From Vicia villosa (taxonomy: Eukaryota; Streptophyta; Magnoliopsida; Fabales; Fabaceae), in NCBI RefSeq assembly GCF_029867415.1, contig NW_026705008.1, positions 434,001 to 498,000 on the forward strand: a stretch of 64,000 nucleotides of DNA, read 5' to 3'. This document shows positions 11,301-22,908 of the stretch, one piece after another. The notes under the pieces were generated by a model. The model was not told where the DNA came from. It made no database searches and was given only the letters and a program-made list of their open reading frames with translations. Numbering within the stretch: position 1 is the first letter of the stretch; each line of letters begins with the position of its first letter. The translations under genes and the position numbers were made by a program.

Positions 11301-11640
11301 CCTCTTTTCTTTAGCAAGACTAAGATCTTTTATTCTCCTTGCTCCATAGTCTACGATCCTTTGATTTTTTTTGAAGTTTCGGGAAACCGGCTAGCATGGT
11401 AAGTGTGGATGCGGGCGAAGATGCAAATGTAAATGCATGAATGCATGAAAATGCAAATGTACGCGTACGCGAGAGACTCCTTATATTGTAACTCCGTGTA
11501 TGCAATGCAGACGAGTGACATGTAATCCTAGGGATAGCCTTAGAGGCGACATTAGACCCTCTTGGAATCTTTGCAGGATAAATGTTATGACACGCCAATG
11601 GAAATCCTTTGGATTCGAGAGTATGCAGAAGATAGCGGCT

Positions 11641-12235
11641 AGTGACCGTTCAAGACAGTCACTAAATCTCATGGCCATCGAGAAGCCAATTGACGTGTAC
11701 CAATGAATTTGTCCCTCGTGGGAAGGTTCTCTATGCGGAACACAACCTATCTAAGGACGATATGGACGAAGAGAAATCCCTACAGGCTAGGGATGTGATG
11801 TGTAAATGGAGATCCAAACCCTACAAGTTAGAGGGTGCGCGGGAATAAGCATGGAGTGACCGTTCAGGACAGTCACTAGATTTCATAGCCATCGAGAGGC
11901 CAATCGAACGCATGCTAATGAAGTTGTCCTTCGGGGAAGGACGCGTCGTTGTGAAAACACACGAGCGTGAAAGAAAATCCCTATAGGCTAGGGAGTGCGT
12001 GGGTGTAGGCACGAGGTGACCGTTCGAGACAGTCACTAGATCGCATGGCCATCGAGAGGCCAATTGACGTGCGTTAATGGAAATGTCCTTTGTGGGAAGG
12101 ACGCGTAGTTGTAAGAATACAAGGATATCAAAATGAAATCCCCACAGGCTAGGGGATGCATAGATGGTGATGTCCTTCGTGGGAAAGACATGGTCTTTAG
12201 AAATTAGAGTCCCTACAGGCTAGGGACCACGTGGG
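11641..12235 (-). repeat. Hairpin-rich tandem repeats V in the 5' part of the internal region
   Basis: Three copies of a 160-215 bp unit start near 11641, 11857 and 12018 with GTGACCGTTC(A/G)(A/G)GACAGTCAC. Hairpins recur with changing stems: TGGCC/GGCCA, TCCCT/AGGGA, ATCCCC/GGGGAT, GTCCCT/AGGGAC, GTCCTT/AAGGAC. The loop ACAGGCT is constant in the TCCCT group. Confidence 0.75.
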
Positions 12236-13010
12236 GTTACCTGCAAAATCGAAACGCATAGATATTCGAAGTATATAAATTGCAAACATATAAAGAGCAT
12301 AGCAGCACAAAAGTCCTAGGTTCATAGGTTCGACGTAGCGGCTCTTGGGAGCCAACCTTTTTATAGGGGGGTTCTAGAAGGTCTCATGGGGTCGTTCGTA
12401 GCCTCCGAGACTTTTTGTCTCTTCGGATTTTAGAACAACTCATTTTATCCATGAGGTTCGAATTTTTGGGGTAGGTTCTCAGAGAGATCAGCTAAGTATC
12501 CAGTCCAGCCCTCCACAAAGTCAAGCTTCGTTTCGGACCTTTCCGAATACCCAACCCACTCCGAGTGGAGTTATCAATGAGACTCGTAGGCGATTCATAC
12601 TCCCCTATTGGTCTCAAAGTTAACTCCCACACTTAGGTTTTAACAACAATATAATATACCCAACAGATGCAATATAAATAAAAATATTCATTTAAATAAA
12701 TATTTTAATTAAATTGCTATAAATAAATGAACCTTAGAATAAGTAAATAAATAAATAAATTTAAATTTAAATATTTAAAAACTAACCTCGAAATCCAGCC
12801 TCTTATAGTTTAGACAATGTGTTAAAGCAACAAATATTTAAAAATATATATTCACAAATAAATGAATAACAAAAAATTAAAAAATAGATATTTACAAAAA
12901 ATAAATAAACCCTAATTTTTGGCGTATTTGCCAAACCCTAAAAAAGTTTGCCAAAAAACCTAAACCCTGCCAAAACCTATAGGAGCATAGTAATTCACTG
13001 TTAAGTGTGT

Positions 13011-13029
13011 CTCCAGCAGAGTCGCCAGC
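13011..13029 (-). other. Putative primer-binding site of the nested element
   Basis: Minus-strand TGGCGACTCTGCTGGAG begins 2 nt past the 5' LTR end. Position and sequence fit the tRNA-Arg-type site reported for Ogre elements. The tRNA match is recalled, not checked. Confidence 0.6.
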
Positions 13030-15952
13030 TGTAGCAACCTGCCTAAAAATTATAACTTAGAGAGTCGCCACCTATTCTGAAGGGCGAATAGGAAACCCTA
13101 CGCAGTATAGAGATCAGGGTAAGATACTATATTCAGGTCGAGGGAAGGTGTTAGGCACCCTCAACCCTTTCCTATTGGCTTTGAATCTAGGGTAAAGGTT
13201 TATAGCAAAATTACAGAGGTTAATAGCTAAGGAAATGAGAAGGGGAAAAATTGAGATTTTTGGGAAGGGGACTCGCCTTGTTGCCAAGTGCCTACGTATC
13301 TCCTTATGGAGAATCAGAGTCAACGTAGTTCGGGGCAAGGGTTGTACGCCCTTAGAATTAGAAATTTGATAGGGTTGGTAATTTGCCTCAAAGGCTTTTG
13401 AAATAGCCTATGATAATGTGTAATTTGATACTGAAAAGTTTTGAAAAGTGTGGGAAGAGTTTTAAGAGTGGGCGTACAACCCTGATTTGGCACAATTAAC
13501 CGCAATGATCAATAGGTTTGATCACCATAGTTAAAAGATTAGGGGTTTTGCACCATTACCAATTCAAATCGATTGATTCGATTATCACTAATAATGAATT
13601 AAGGTGTTTTATTATCAATTTATAAATTGTATTTTGGATTGTTACCTCTCATAATCGATTAACACGATTACAAATAATAACAAATTAAATTTAGAACAAG
13701 GCGAGATTAATCATCACAATCAATAAGATAATTGCAACCATTTAATCGAATATAGTTTGAATTTTATTTTAATTAAATAGTATTTTAATTAAAATCATTG
13801 TTAACCATAGCGATCAATCGATTTAATCGGCACGAATAACAAATTGAAAATTTTCAATATAATCATTATGTATTTATTTTATTAAAGAAATAATTATAAC
13901 ATAATTAATATATATTAAAAATAAGTATTTTAATTAAAATAAAACAAATAATTAAAATTTATTTTAATTTTTATTAAGGTTTTGATTTTATGTGGTTGTT
14001 AATAGGATGTATAGTATGGGGACTAAATCTGGGGCGTCAGATTTGGTTGAGTGGAGAATCAAAGGCTGGATTATGAGGGTGCATGGTGGTGACTAGCAGC
14101 TAGGGTGCACTGGATTAGGGAGAGATTTTCAGAAAAAAACATGGAAAGGGCTGGGTATCGAACCCAGGCCCTTGGGGTTACAAACCACACACACGAACCA
14201 GCGCAGCTAAACGCGCTTTGTGTATAACAAACGCTTTCAGTCAAATATATAAAAAACAATAAAACATAATAGGAATGCGCGCAAAATTTAAATGGGCGAA
14301 TCAGGCGTTGACACGCCATCGTCTTCCACCCCAGACCTGCAAAAAACCAATGAATTTTTGCTACGAATTTGCTGCAAATCTATTCGTAGCCATTAGACTT
14401 TAAAAATAGCGATTAGGTCCCTGTCCAATATAAATGTTTCGCACCCCTTCAGATATGTTTGTATCAACCTTACGAACACACCTATACCCTTGATTCGTTC
14501 CAATTTTACCCCTAACAAAAACACCCAAATCAAACCCTAGAAACTCGATGTAGACGTTAATGGCAGAACGAGTTTTAACCACACAAACTCCATACAATTA
14601 ACCCAGAAACAACCAATGCAACATGACAAACCAGAATATACAATCAAATCATCATGAGAATGCCTATAATACGCTAATCGAATCCAAGTTTGAAGTGACT
14701 TACTTTGACAAAATTGAGGTAATTCTGGGGGTGTTGTAGTAGTGTACCGATCCGATCACCTTCAGAAACTCTTGGGGAAGCTTTTGCAATCCTTAAACCT
14801 TGTTGAGAACCTCTCAATTGCCAGAACCGAATTTCGATTATGGAAGCTTTTTTCCTTTCTTGAACCCTTGCCTCTGATCAGAATCCTTAACCCTTGTGCG
14901 TGTGGTATGTGCCCAGTACTTATAAGCAATGAATTAGGTTAAGAAAGAAAGCCCAAAACTCCTTTGGATCCACTCTTGCAAATTTGAGAAAATTGATTTG
15001 ATTTCTTGAATAAAAAGTTTCTTTTTTTGTAAAGTCTTATACCAATTCCTTCCCATTTGATTGAGCACGAAAATTGCAATATATTTGCCATTAATACTGA
15101 TTGGATTTGGCCTATACCAATATTTTAACACAATATTTGATTTTATACTTAATTAAATCATAAAAAATGAATTAAAAAAATATTAAATCAATTAATATGA
15201 TAAATTTCGTGCCCTTTTGTTTTGGACAAGCTAATGGCTTATGGATCAAGTTTGTACCATAAAAACATAGGCCCATTAGCAAAATTCTTTAATTTGAACC
15301 CTCCTTTTTCACATTTTGCCTCCAAAAATCACCTGACTTTGATCAAGCATATCTCCTTCATTTTTTAAGCTATAAGGGTGTTCTAATACTTTTTGGAAAC
15401 CTCAAGAGGTCCTCTACAAGCCACTTTGGAACATATTTCTCATTTGAAGCTTTTATCTTGATCATACCTTCTCTGACAAAAAACTGCTTTTGAAGGATGC
15501 CTGAAAATGACCTGTAATCTTTTGCTTTGTATCTTTTAAATGAAGCATTTCTAGCCTTGGCTTGTGAGACACAAAGTTGTAGAGAATCCAATTTCCTTCA
15601 AAATAGGCTTTGAGTGGAGAATTTTTGATGTTCCATGTGAAAGTTATGCCCAGTCAAAGTTGGGTTGACTTTCTCCTAAGAAACCCTAATTTGAACCTTT
15701 TTGCATTTGTTCATCTCTGAGTTTCTATTAATGGAATCATGATCAATCTTTGATCAAATGACGGTTATGCATCCCTACACTTGATGTTTGCCCAATGATC
15801 ATGGTTTGGATCATGCTTTGATTGTAGTTGACCTTCAGGTTTGAATCAGTTGACTGTGGGTTATCTGGATCATCTGAGTGAGCAAGGTTTTGAAGTTTGC
15901 TTTTAAACCTTGTTATGAGAGAAGTGTGGAAGGTAAATTTTGGGGTATGACA
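13030..15952 (-). repeat. 5' LTR of the nested element
   Basis: 2923 bp, the direct copy of 3115-6187 without the MITE. It ends GGGGTATGACA and is followed by target duplication TCCTG (15953-15957). Confidence 0.93.
14143..14218 (-). other. tRNA-Thr-like relic, second LTR copy
   Basis: Same segment as 4375-4450, with the intact T-arm CTGGG-TTCGATA-CCCAG on the minus strand. Presence in both LTRs means it was in the element before insertion. Confidence 0.45.
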
Positions 15953-16659
15953 TCCTGACCGTTTCGACGATATCTACAACTTTCGTGTTCGGCTCGGAAG
16001 CCAATTCTTTGAGGAAGGTTCCCAGATTTGCAATTTACTTGAGGTTTCATGGTGAAAAACAGTGCTGAATGTAGGGTTTCGGACCTCGAAAAATTCGTAT
16101 CTCCTAATCCGCTCGCCGGATTCACTTGAAAATTTAACTGGAGCTCCGTACCATCATTACCAAGATTTCATATGTTCGGACCGAAGGCCAATTCTGCACG
16201 GAAAATTCCCAGAATTTTAAGGATCGTCGCGTTGTTTCGGTAAAAAAATATGTTTTCGAGTATGTCGCGCCTAGTTTGAAAATTCATAACTTCTTTGATT
16301 TTTATCGTATGAAGTCCATTCCGGCGGAATTCTTTCGGAAATTTCGTTAGCTTCGTTTCTTCGTCACACATGCTTGTTCAGATTTTGAGCCGAAGGTAGG
16401 GTTTTATCGAGTTCTTTGAGCGGTACTCACAAAATTTTGCACAGTCATACCAGATGAATCGGCGTTTCTCGTCATTCAAACGGGCGTATTTTCTTCACCG
16501 CTTATCGGATTGAGGTGATTCTCGCGGCGATGAGTCACAAATTTGGTCATCTTCATAGTGGCATTGGTTTCGTTCCGGAATTGAGAGCCAAACCGAGTTT
16601 CCTTAAAAACGAGCCAAAATAAGACGCACCGAGGGCAATTTGGACAATTCGCGTTGTCA

Positions 16660-16669
16660 ATATATAAAC
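16660..16669 (+). promoter_or_regulatory. TATA box of the outer LTR
   Basis: AATATATAAACA follows a GC-containing stretch and precedes a pyrimidine/A-rich leader, about 910 bp into the reassembled LTR. Confidence 0.55.
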
Positions 16670-17340
16670 ATTTTGCTCTTCACAAATCAAAAGGAGGACT
16701 CATAATTTCAATTCACCAATTTTTTCACAAACTTTTTCTCTCATTTCTCTCTCAATTTTCAAAGATCAAAACCACAAATTCTATAAAACTTTCATCAACC
16801 TTCATCAAGAATCAAGAGCAATATGGATTGAAGTTCAAGATCTCGAGTTCGGATTCGCTCTCCCCTCCTCTATTCTCGCGCATCACACTCTCACTCTTTT
16901 CCGGATTCGCTTTTCGATCTCGTCCGTGTTCGCGTTCGTGTTCGTGTCGTGTTCGTGTTCGCGCTTCGGTTTAGATCTTCATTCGGTAAGCCTTGAACCT
17001 TGAATTAAGTGCTTAATTGTTGATGATAACATGATTCGAATGCTAGATCTAGTGGTTGATGATGATTAAATATTAGATTCTTTGGAACTTTGCTTGCAAT
17101 TGCATGTGGATACAAGTTTGGTGCACTATGTGTTTGTTTTAATGCTTGCATGAGTTTGTTGTTTAATAATCAATGATGTTGATTTGAAATCCATGTGTAT
17201 TGAGGCCTAATTGTGGTGATTTGATGTTCATAACACTGTGCAAATCGAGTTTAATTCGTGCTTGATCATTGTTCTTGATGGATGCATGTTTGAATTGCTT
17301 TGAATGTTGATTGTGCTATTTTTTTGACTCTGTGCTCATC

Positions 17341-17610
17341 GTAACCGGTTACGCTTCAGGCTGTAACCGGTTACGAACCCGTGTTTACCTCGTTGCGCTG
17401 ATTTTGTACACAGCGTAACCGGATACGCTCCTGGCCGTAACCGGTTACGAGTTTGTTTTTTACCTCTATTTTTGCTTCTGTGTACAGCGTAACCGGTTAC
17501 GCTTCAGGATGTAACCGGTTACGAACCCGTGTTTTTCCTTCCTTTTGCTTCTGTTTTGACCGTAACCCGTTACGGGTCAGGGCGTAACCGGTTACGGCTG
17601 TGTGTTTTGT
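17341..17610 (+). repeat. Four ~74-bp tandem repeats, each with a pair of 12-bp palindromes
   Basis: GTAACCGGTTAC or a one-base variant occurs at 17341, 17363, 17415, 17437, 17489, 17511, 17562 and 17584. Six are perfect palindromes; 17415 (GTAACCGGATAC) and 17562 (GTAACCCGTTAC) are single-base variants. Spacing within a pair is always 22 bp, and between pairs 51-52 bp. Each palindrome holds two overlapping CGGTTA motifs, which fit the MYB core CNGTTR. Confidence 0.92.
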
Positions 17611-19412
17611 TCTTAACTTCAAAAATTCATATCTTTTTGCTCGTAACTCTGATTTGCGTGTTCTTTATATCGTTGGAAAGCTTGTAAGATATACTATATT
17701 GTGGAATGATTTGTATTTCTGAATTTTAAGTTTTCCATGATGGTACTTTTGTCGGCTTCCGGTGTGATTTTTGCATGCTTATTCGCGTATTACCGTACCT
17801 TTTCCATGTTCGTTTTGTCCGGTTTTATTTTAGAATAGCAATAACGCAATTCTGATTGCGGTGTATTGTTATCTCTAACGTGTGTGCTAGTGTGCGAGGC
17901 TTTTGGAAGGTCACCGATTGATGCTCATTCTATGAGTGTTCCGCTGCGGGACACGATTTCATTCGCTTGCTTTGTGTTCTCATCCTGGAGACACATCTCT
18001 ATTACTCTATATCTGCTTGTTTAATTTGCTTGTTCCTATTACAGGTGTATTGTGATTGTGTTCGACGCGCGTGTCGACCTTTGTGTGCTTTCATGGCCAA
18101 TCGGTGTGCTGACTATTTGCTTTTGCTTTGCTAGCTCGCTCGCGGGATCCTTAGTTTCTTCCCTTTGCTTCGCTTTAGTTTACGGATCATCATCTGTTTG
18201 GTATTGATCCCATTTCATTTTATTTCTATTGCACTTTATCGCTTTCTCGCATCATCCTTTAACATGAGAAGTAGGACCTAGACATGCATCTGGCTAAGCC
18301 CTCGAAAGAGGCTCTGTTTTTGTTGGTGTGTTTATATTTGTGCTTTGCGGCAGGGAGTCACGGTGTAATAAGTCCTATATGGCACCCCGTTAAGTCCTCA
18401 TGGAAGGCACGCGGAAAGGGTTAGCAATCAACCCCCGCCTAGTCTCATCGAGTCTGTTCATTACGCGCACGCTTCGCGTCGCTTGCTTTTGAACCTGCAC
18501 AAGATCTTGTTATCGAGTATGTCAGGAAAAGGGTTCATGCAGCCGGACCCCCCGCCTTTCTTATAGCTCGCGTTGCTCGACGTTGATGCTCGGTGTACGC
18601 GCGCACCGTTTTCCTTTACGATCCGTGACGGCTTGGTTGCTGAGAGGGGACCGCCCTCTTGTCTATGGCCCGATCATTTTCGCGAGGTCTAATGCTTGGT
18701 TGACTTGGGTTGAGCTGCTCCCCTTGGCTATGGCGGGACCACTTCTCTACCATTCGGTCAGTACCGTTGGTTTGTTTGCTTTACGAGCGGAGCTCGTTTG
18801 TGTGATATTATTGTGTGCTTCCCCTTTTTTCTCGTAGGTTGTTAGCTTAGTTTAGATTTGTACCCTTTGTATGATAACATTAGGTAGCAAGCTTTCCCCC
18901 TTAGCTTAGGCATTCCTCATGCATTCTTTAAAACACAAACCACACTCTTTAATTTTCATTTCTTAAGAGCTTGTTATTTCCGCTCCATTCCCAAGCATAA
19001 GTCTCCAAAGGTCGAGCAGCGGAGTGTGAATGTAACTCGTTCACCTAAAAAACACAAAACAAACAAAAATTAGTTAGCCGAGCTACGATACCTCTGATTC
19101 CGCAAAACGGATACGTAGGCAGCGGGGTAGGGCCCGTGCGAGCACAATCTTTTCTTTTCCCTACATTTTACATTCATTTTAGTCCATATTAGCGTAGATT
19201 TGTTACACACCCATAGATTTAGACACTAGCGTGGATACCATCGAGTACGATGGGCACGAGGGGTGCTAATACCTTCCCCTCGCGTAACCGACTCCCTTAC
19301 CCTTTTTCTCTGGTCGTGAGACCGTTGTTTTGTTTTGTGGTTTGCTGGCATTCCCTTCCTTTTCAGGATAAATATGTTAGTGGCGACTCTGTTAATTTTC
19401 GCGGTAGCGACA

Positions 19413-20410
19413 ACAGCATGCGCACGCACCGGTCCTCTTTGAGCACGTCCACTGTTAGATGCAGTACCTCAAGCGCGATTCTGGCCTCTTCCTCGCCCTA
19501 CTACTTTTTCATCATTTCTGGGACGTTCCCCCCACCATTCTGGGTATCCGATTAGCTGGAAGCAGCTTGCTTCATCATGACCCGATCTGTTGCAGTGCGT
19601 ACACACAAATTTGTTCTTGATCTCGCGCCCTTTCATCTTTGCACTTGCTTGAACTGCCAAGGCCATAACTTCTGTCCTTTCTTCTTTTCCTCGCGTGATA
19701 GATCGCATTCGTTCTTCTTGCACCATAATAGAATACATCTTATTCAAAGATGGCATGGGGTCGGTGGCTAGCAAATTGGAACGCACAGTTCCATACAGCC
19801 CATCATCTAATCCCATTAAAAACACGTGACATCGTTCCTCTTCTCTGCGTTTTTCAAGTTTTATTTGAATGCCACACGTGCACCCCTTACATGTGCAGGC
19901 CAGTGCCTGTTCATGGTTTACTAAGTCATCCCACAGAGCCTTCAACTTTCCATAGTAGGCCACCATGGACAAACCTCCTTGTTTGCATTTAGCCAATTCT
20001 GATTTGAGTTGTTGAACGCGCGGACCATTCACGACAGAAAATCTCTCCTTTATGTCGTCCCAAAGCTCCTTAGAGGTTTCAAAATAAGACATGGTAGTTC
20101 GCAGACTAGGTTCTACCATATTCAAGATCCATGACACCAACATGGCCTGAACAGTCCACCAATCCTCCATCATAGAGGATTCTTCTTCAGGTTCTTTTAT
20201 GGTTCCATCAATGAACCCCCATTTTCTCCTTGCTCTTAAGGATGTTTTCACAGCTCTAGCCCATTCATCATAATTTTCACCCCGCAGCTGCACTTGCGTA
20301 ATCACACTTCCAGGGTTGTCGTTGGAAGTGAGATCGTAGGGCGATGGCTTTTTCTTCTGAGATTGATCATCTCCTGTTACAGAAGATTTTGGATCTTTTT
20401 CTCCTTCCAT
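19413..20410 (-). pseudogene. gag: Ty1-copia gag, broken by the outer Ogre-like insertion
   Basis: The capsid-like polyprotein of a copia element reads 313 codons from an ATG at 20410 to a TGA at 19469. Reading past that stop, the frame continues (G-T-A-S-N-S-G...) until the outer element's LTR end at 19412, so gag is truncated and pol is lost from view. The first ~210 residues match the UBN2-type copia gag pattern (NYDEWARAVKTSLRARRKWGF, then ELWDDIKERFSVVNGPRV). A CX2CX4HX4C zinc knuckle has C270, C273, H278 and C283. Its PBS and LTR lie directly upstream at 20412-20697. In life, gag would form the virus-like particle. The in-frame stop plus truncation make it inactive. Confidence 0.9.
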
Positions 20411-20411
20411 G

Positions 20412-20423
20412 GCTCTGATACCA
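20412..20423 (-). other. Copia primer-binding site (initiator tRNA-Met type)
   Basis: Minus-strand TGGTATCAGAGC follows the LTR end CTACA immediately and precedes the gag ATG. It is the classic copia primer site. Confidence 0.9.
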
Positions 20424-20697
20424 TGTAGAAATTGATTCGCGGTTTTTATTTATCAAAATAGGTCACATTATATACAAGATGAGGCATTCATTAGCTCCTA
20501 GAATCATGCCTATAATATTGTAATTTCTAATTCTATATACAGCAGTACAATTACAATATTGAATGAAATCTGATCCTATTATTAATAGCAGGATTTTTAC
20601 CAAATATGGCTGAACAGAATATGATTTTGTTATACCAAATATAGCTTAATAGACATCAAAATCCTTTAAGCTAGACTACTAGCTACAAATCCCAAGT
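20424..20697 (-). repeat. 5' LTR of the copia element (~274 bp)
   Basis: Bounded by TGTAG at 20424 and CTACA ending at 20697, i.e. TG...CA ends with 5-bp inverted termini. The next bases, AATCC (20698-20702), should be the target duplication, but the partner lies outside the window. Confidence 0.75.
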
Positions 20698-20702
20698 TGA
20701 AA

Positions 20703-21510
20703 CAAATTGAATTCGAGTTGTATAAAATCAAAGTCCTTAAGCTACAAGAGAATTCCAACTGATTTGAGCCACTCAATTTCTTCACCTTTCGACCTCTTCT
20801 TTGCATGCCATTCTCACCATTGCTCATCTTCAAGTTAAAGAACCTGTCATAAAGTAAAATGGTGAAAATAATCCATTAAGTTGAAATGAAGAGAGTAATG
20901 ATGAAATTTCACATTTCATTCTTATCTCTTACTCCATTGTTCTCTCTACAAACCTGTTTTTCTTCATCATATTCCATTCTTATCTCAAACAAACCCAATT
21001 CATTTCACCATGCAAATTATACCTTATACACACTATATTATACTTCTTGTATCACTTCTTATCTTAAACAGACCCAAAGAAAAAGAAAAGCAAAATCTAA
21101 AGATAAAGTAAATTATCTCAGACAGTACCAACTTCTTTTCTGCTCTATTCTATCGAATAACAAGAAACCATAGCACAAGAGAGTATTCACATGAAATTGA
21201 TATTATGAACAGAGCCATAAGTCTCAAATTTCTTTATCCAGTTCAATTGAAATTAGGCACATTCATTCAAAGTTGTATAAAAAAATAGGGAGAAACTTAC
21301 GTACCATATTTGTATAATGCTCTCCCAAGATAGATGGCAACTTCCAGTAACCTCATGTTGTGGAAAAGAATGTTGAAAGGTCCTCAACAAAATCGGGTCC
21401 ATCAATATCAAATGCAGCTATAAGAGAAAATCAAAGTAGAAAATAATTAAACATACATTAACTATAAAAGAAGATAAATGAAAAGAATATAAATGGAAAT
21501 GTTGTAGATA
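20703..21510 (-). other. hAT 3' flank without recognised genes
   Basis: AT-rich. A splice-donor-like GTAAGTTTC on the minus strand near 21290-21300 suggests an intron in the 3' part of the hAT transcript. The plus-strand open frame at 20886-21173 is not supported. Confidence 0.35.
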
Positions 21511-22908
21511 CTAACCTGGAATTTCACAAAGCCAATCACGTGTGCACAACAATGCTTCAACATTATCAGATTTAAGAGCGCTTCGATACTTATCAAGTAT
21601 ACGTCCACCTATACTAAATGCTGATTCTGATGCAACTGTAGTGATTGGAATGCTCAAAAGGTCACGTGCCAATATAGCAAGTTTGGGATATTTACCCTCA
21701 TTTGCTTTCCAATATTGCAAAACATCCAAATCAGCATATTGCTCATGATCAATTTTTTTTTCATTCAAATAAGCTTCCAAATCAGACTCATCTCTTGACG
21801 GTTCACACAATTTACTTCATCCCACTCCTCGTTTGATAAGCAACAATCAAAATAGGGATCAATATCACTTAGGAGCGTATAGGATTCTCGTTGACCTATA
21901 GCAGTCTCAAGCATCAGATAAGTGGAATTCCACCTAGTAGGTAAGTCTTGACGAACTTGCTTAGAAGTCACATTTGAAAGTTGCTTTAAACAAGATGCAA
22001 ACTTTATCTTTCGAGCTTCTGAGCCCCTTACATATTTCACACACAACCTAATCTTTTCTAAAGATTCATCTATAACCTTTAAACCATCATGAACTATTAA
22101 GTTCAAAATGTGTGCTCCACATCTAACATGAAAATATGCTCCCTCGGCTATCAATCCTAATCCTGATGATAAATGTTTTTTTTAATATATTCACCATAAC
22201 ATCATTGTTAGATGCATTATCTAAAGTAATCGTGAATACTTTTTTCTCTATACCCCACTCCTTTAACAAACTTATTAACTTCTCAGCCAAATTAAAACCG
22301 CTATGAGGTGGTGGACAATGAAGGAAGGACAAAACTTTTTTCTCTAATTCCCAATTCCTATTAACAAAATGTGCCGTCAGAACCATATATTCATCAGTAT
22401 TTATTGCAGACCATAGATCAGATGTTAAACAAATTTTTCCTGGAATTGACTGCAAATAGGATTTTAAGTTTTCTTTTTCTTTTCTAAACACCTTAAGAAC
22501 ATCAGACTTTGCAGTATTTCTAGTCATGGACTTAACATCAGGGTGCAAAAAACTAAGTAAGTTAACTATCCCTTCATGTTCAACAAAACTAAAAGGATAA
22601 TTGTGTTTAACAATTACCTCAGAAATTCTTTCCCTATGCATTTCTTGATTCAGTGGCGGATAAGATGATCCATTTCCTCTTCCAACACAAATCGCCGCAT
22701 GTTTTTTCAAATTTGAAGTGCCACCACCATCTCTAGCCATGTAAATTTTATTACAATTTTTGCATTTGGCCTTTGGGAGTCCTTCATCATCAACAAACTT
22801 TTCAAAACATTCCCAAGCCGTAGAAGTTTTTGCTCTTTTCGAACTAGGGACTGAACTGTCAACTGAATCCTCAATTTGAATTACGGGTTCATCGTCTTCG
22901 ATAGACAT
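21511..22908 (-). pseudogene. hAT transposase (BED zinc finger, RICESLEEPER/DAYSLEEPER-like), frameshifted and internally deleted
   Basis: A cut-and-paste transposase relic. The likely start is MSIEDDEP at 22908, because CAG/GAAATATG just upstream looks like a 3' splice site and upstream codons are probably intron. An N-terminal BED-type zinc finger (CKNCNKIY...KKHAAIC) is followed by the catalytic-core part (KICLTSDLWSA, FTITLDNASNND). A break near 22150 shifts to a second frame (RCGAHILNLIVHDGL, DLPTRWNSTYLML). Near 21800 it shifts again and jumps to the C-terminal hAT dimerisation domain (PKLAILARDLLSIPIT, then ASESAFSIGGR), ending at 21511. The usual middle segment between RWNST and the dimerisation domain is largely missing, by my estimate well over 100 codons. 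Not functional. Confidence 0.88.

Larger units (their letters stand above)
3115..15952 (-). mobile_element. Complete non-autonomous Ogre-like LTR retrotransposon (LTR-internal-LTR)
   Basis: Two direct LTRs (3115-6187 and 13030-15952), read on the minus strand, start TGTCATACCCC and end GCTACA. They bound a 6.84 kb internal region. The element is flanked by the 5-bp duplication TCCTG. A primer-binding-like site (13011-13029) and a polypurine tract (6188-6200) are in place. No recognisable gag, protease, RT, RNase H or integrase is present in any frame, so movement must have depended on an autonomous relative. The internal region is mostly tandem repeats that form short hairpins. By eye the LTRs differ at roughly 15-20 positions apart from one MITE, under 1%, so insertion was recent. 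Confidence 0.92.
1..19412 (+). mobile_element. Outer Ogre/Tat-like LTR retrotransposon, 3' part (internal 3' region plus 3' LTR), split by a nested element
   Basis: The window opens inside the element. From the left edge to 2907 lies non-coding, tandem-repeat-rich sequence typical of the 3' untranslated region of Ogre-type Ty3/gypsy elements. It ends in the purine tract ATAGGGGCAGC directly before an LTR start (TGTTGCACCCC at 2908). The LTR continues to 3114, is interrupted by a complete second element, resumes at 15958 and ends near 19412 after the conserved GTGGCGACTCT box and a CA end. Without the nested insert the LTR is about 3.66 kb. No gag-pol is visible because the 5' part is outside the window. 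The right border cuts a minus-strand copia gag, so this element inserted into that older copia. The opposite target duplication is not visible, so the last base is an estimate within a few bases. Confidence 0.85.
15958..19412 (+). repeat. 3' LTR of outer element, second segment
   Basis: It resumes the outer LTR right after TCCTG. It has a TATA box at 16660, a palindrome-rich tandem block at 17341-17600, a GC-richer stretch around 18340-18840, and a 3' tail (GGGTGCTAATACCTTCCCCT, then GTGGCGACTCT) that also occurs near the end of the solo LTR at 48760-48880. The open frames inside (16654-16974, 18583-18837) are not convincing genes. Confidence 0.85.

Noticed and set aside
19226..19429. Arg-rich minus-strand open frame at the outer LTR end
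   Set aside because: It straddles the LTR/copia border and only its first residues belong to the copia gag frame.
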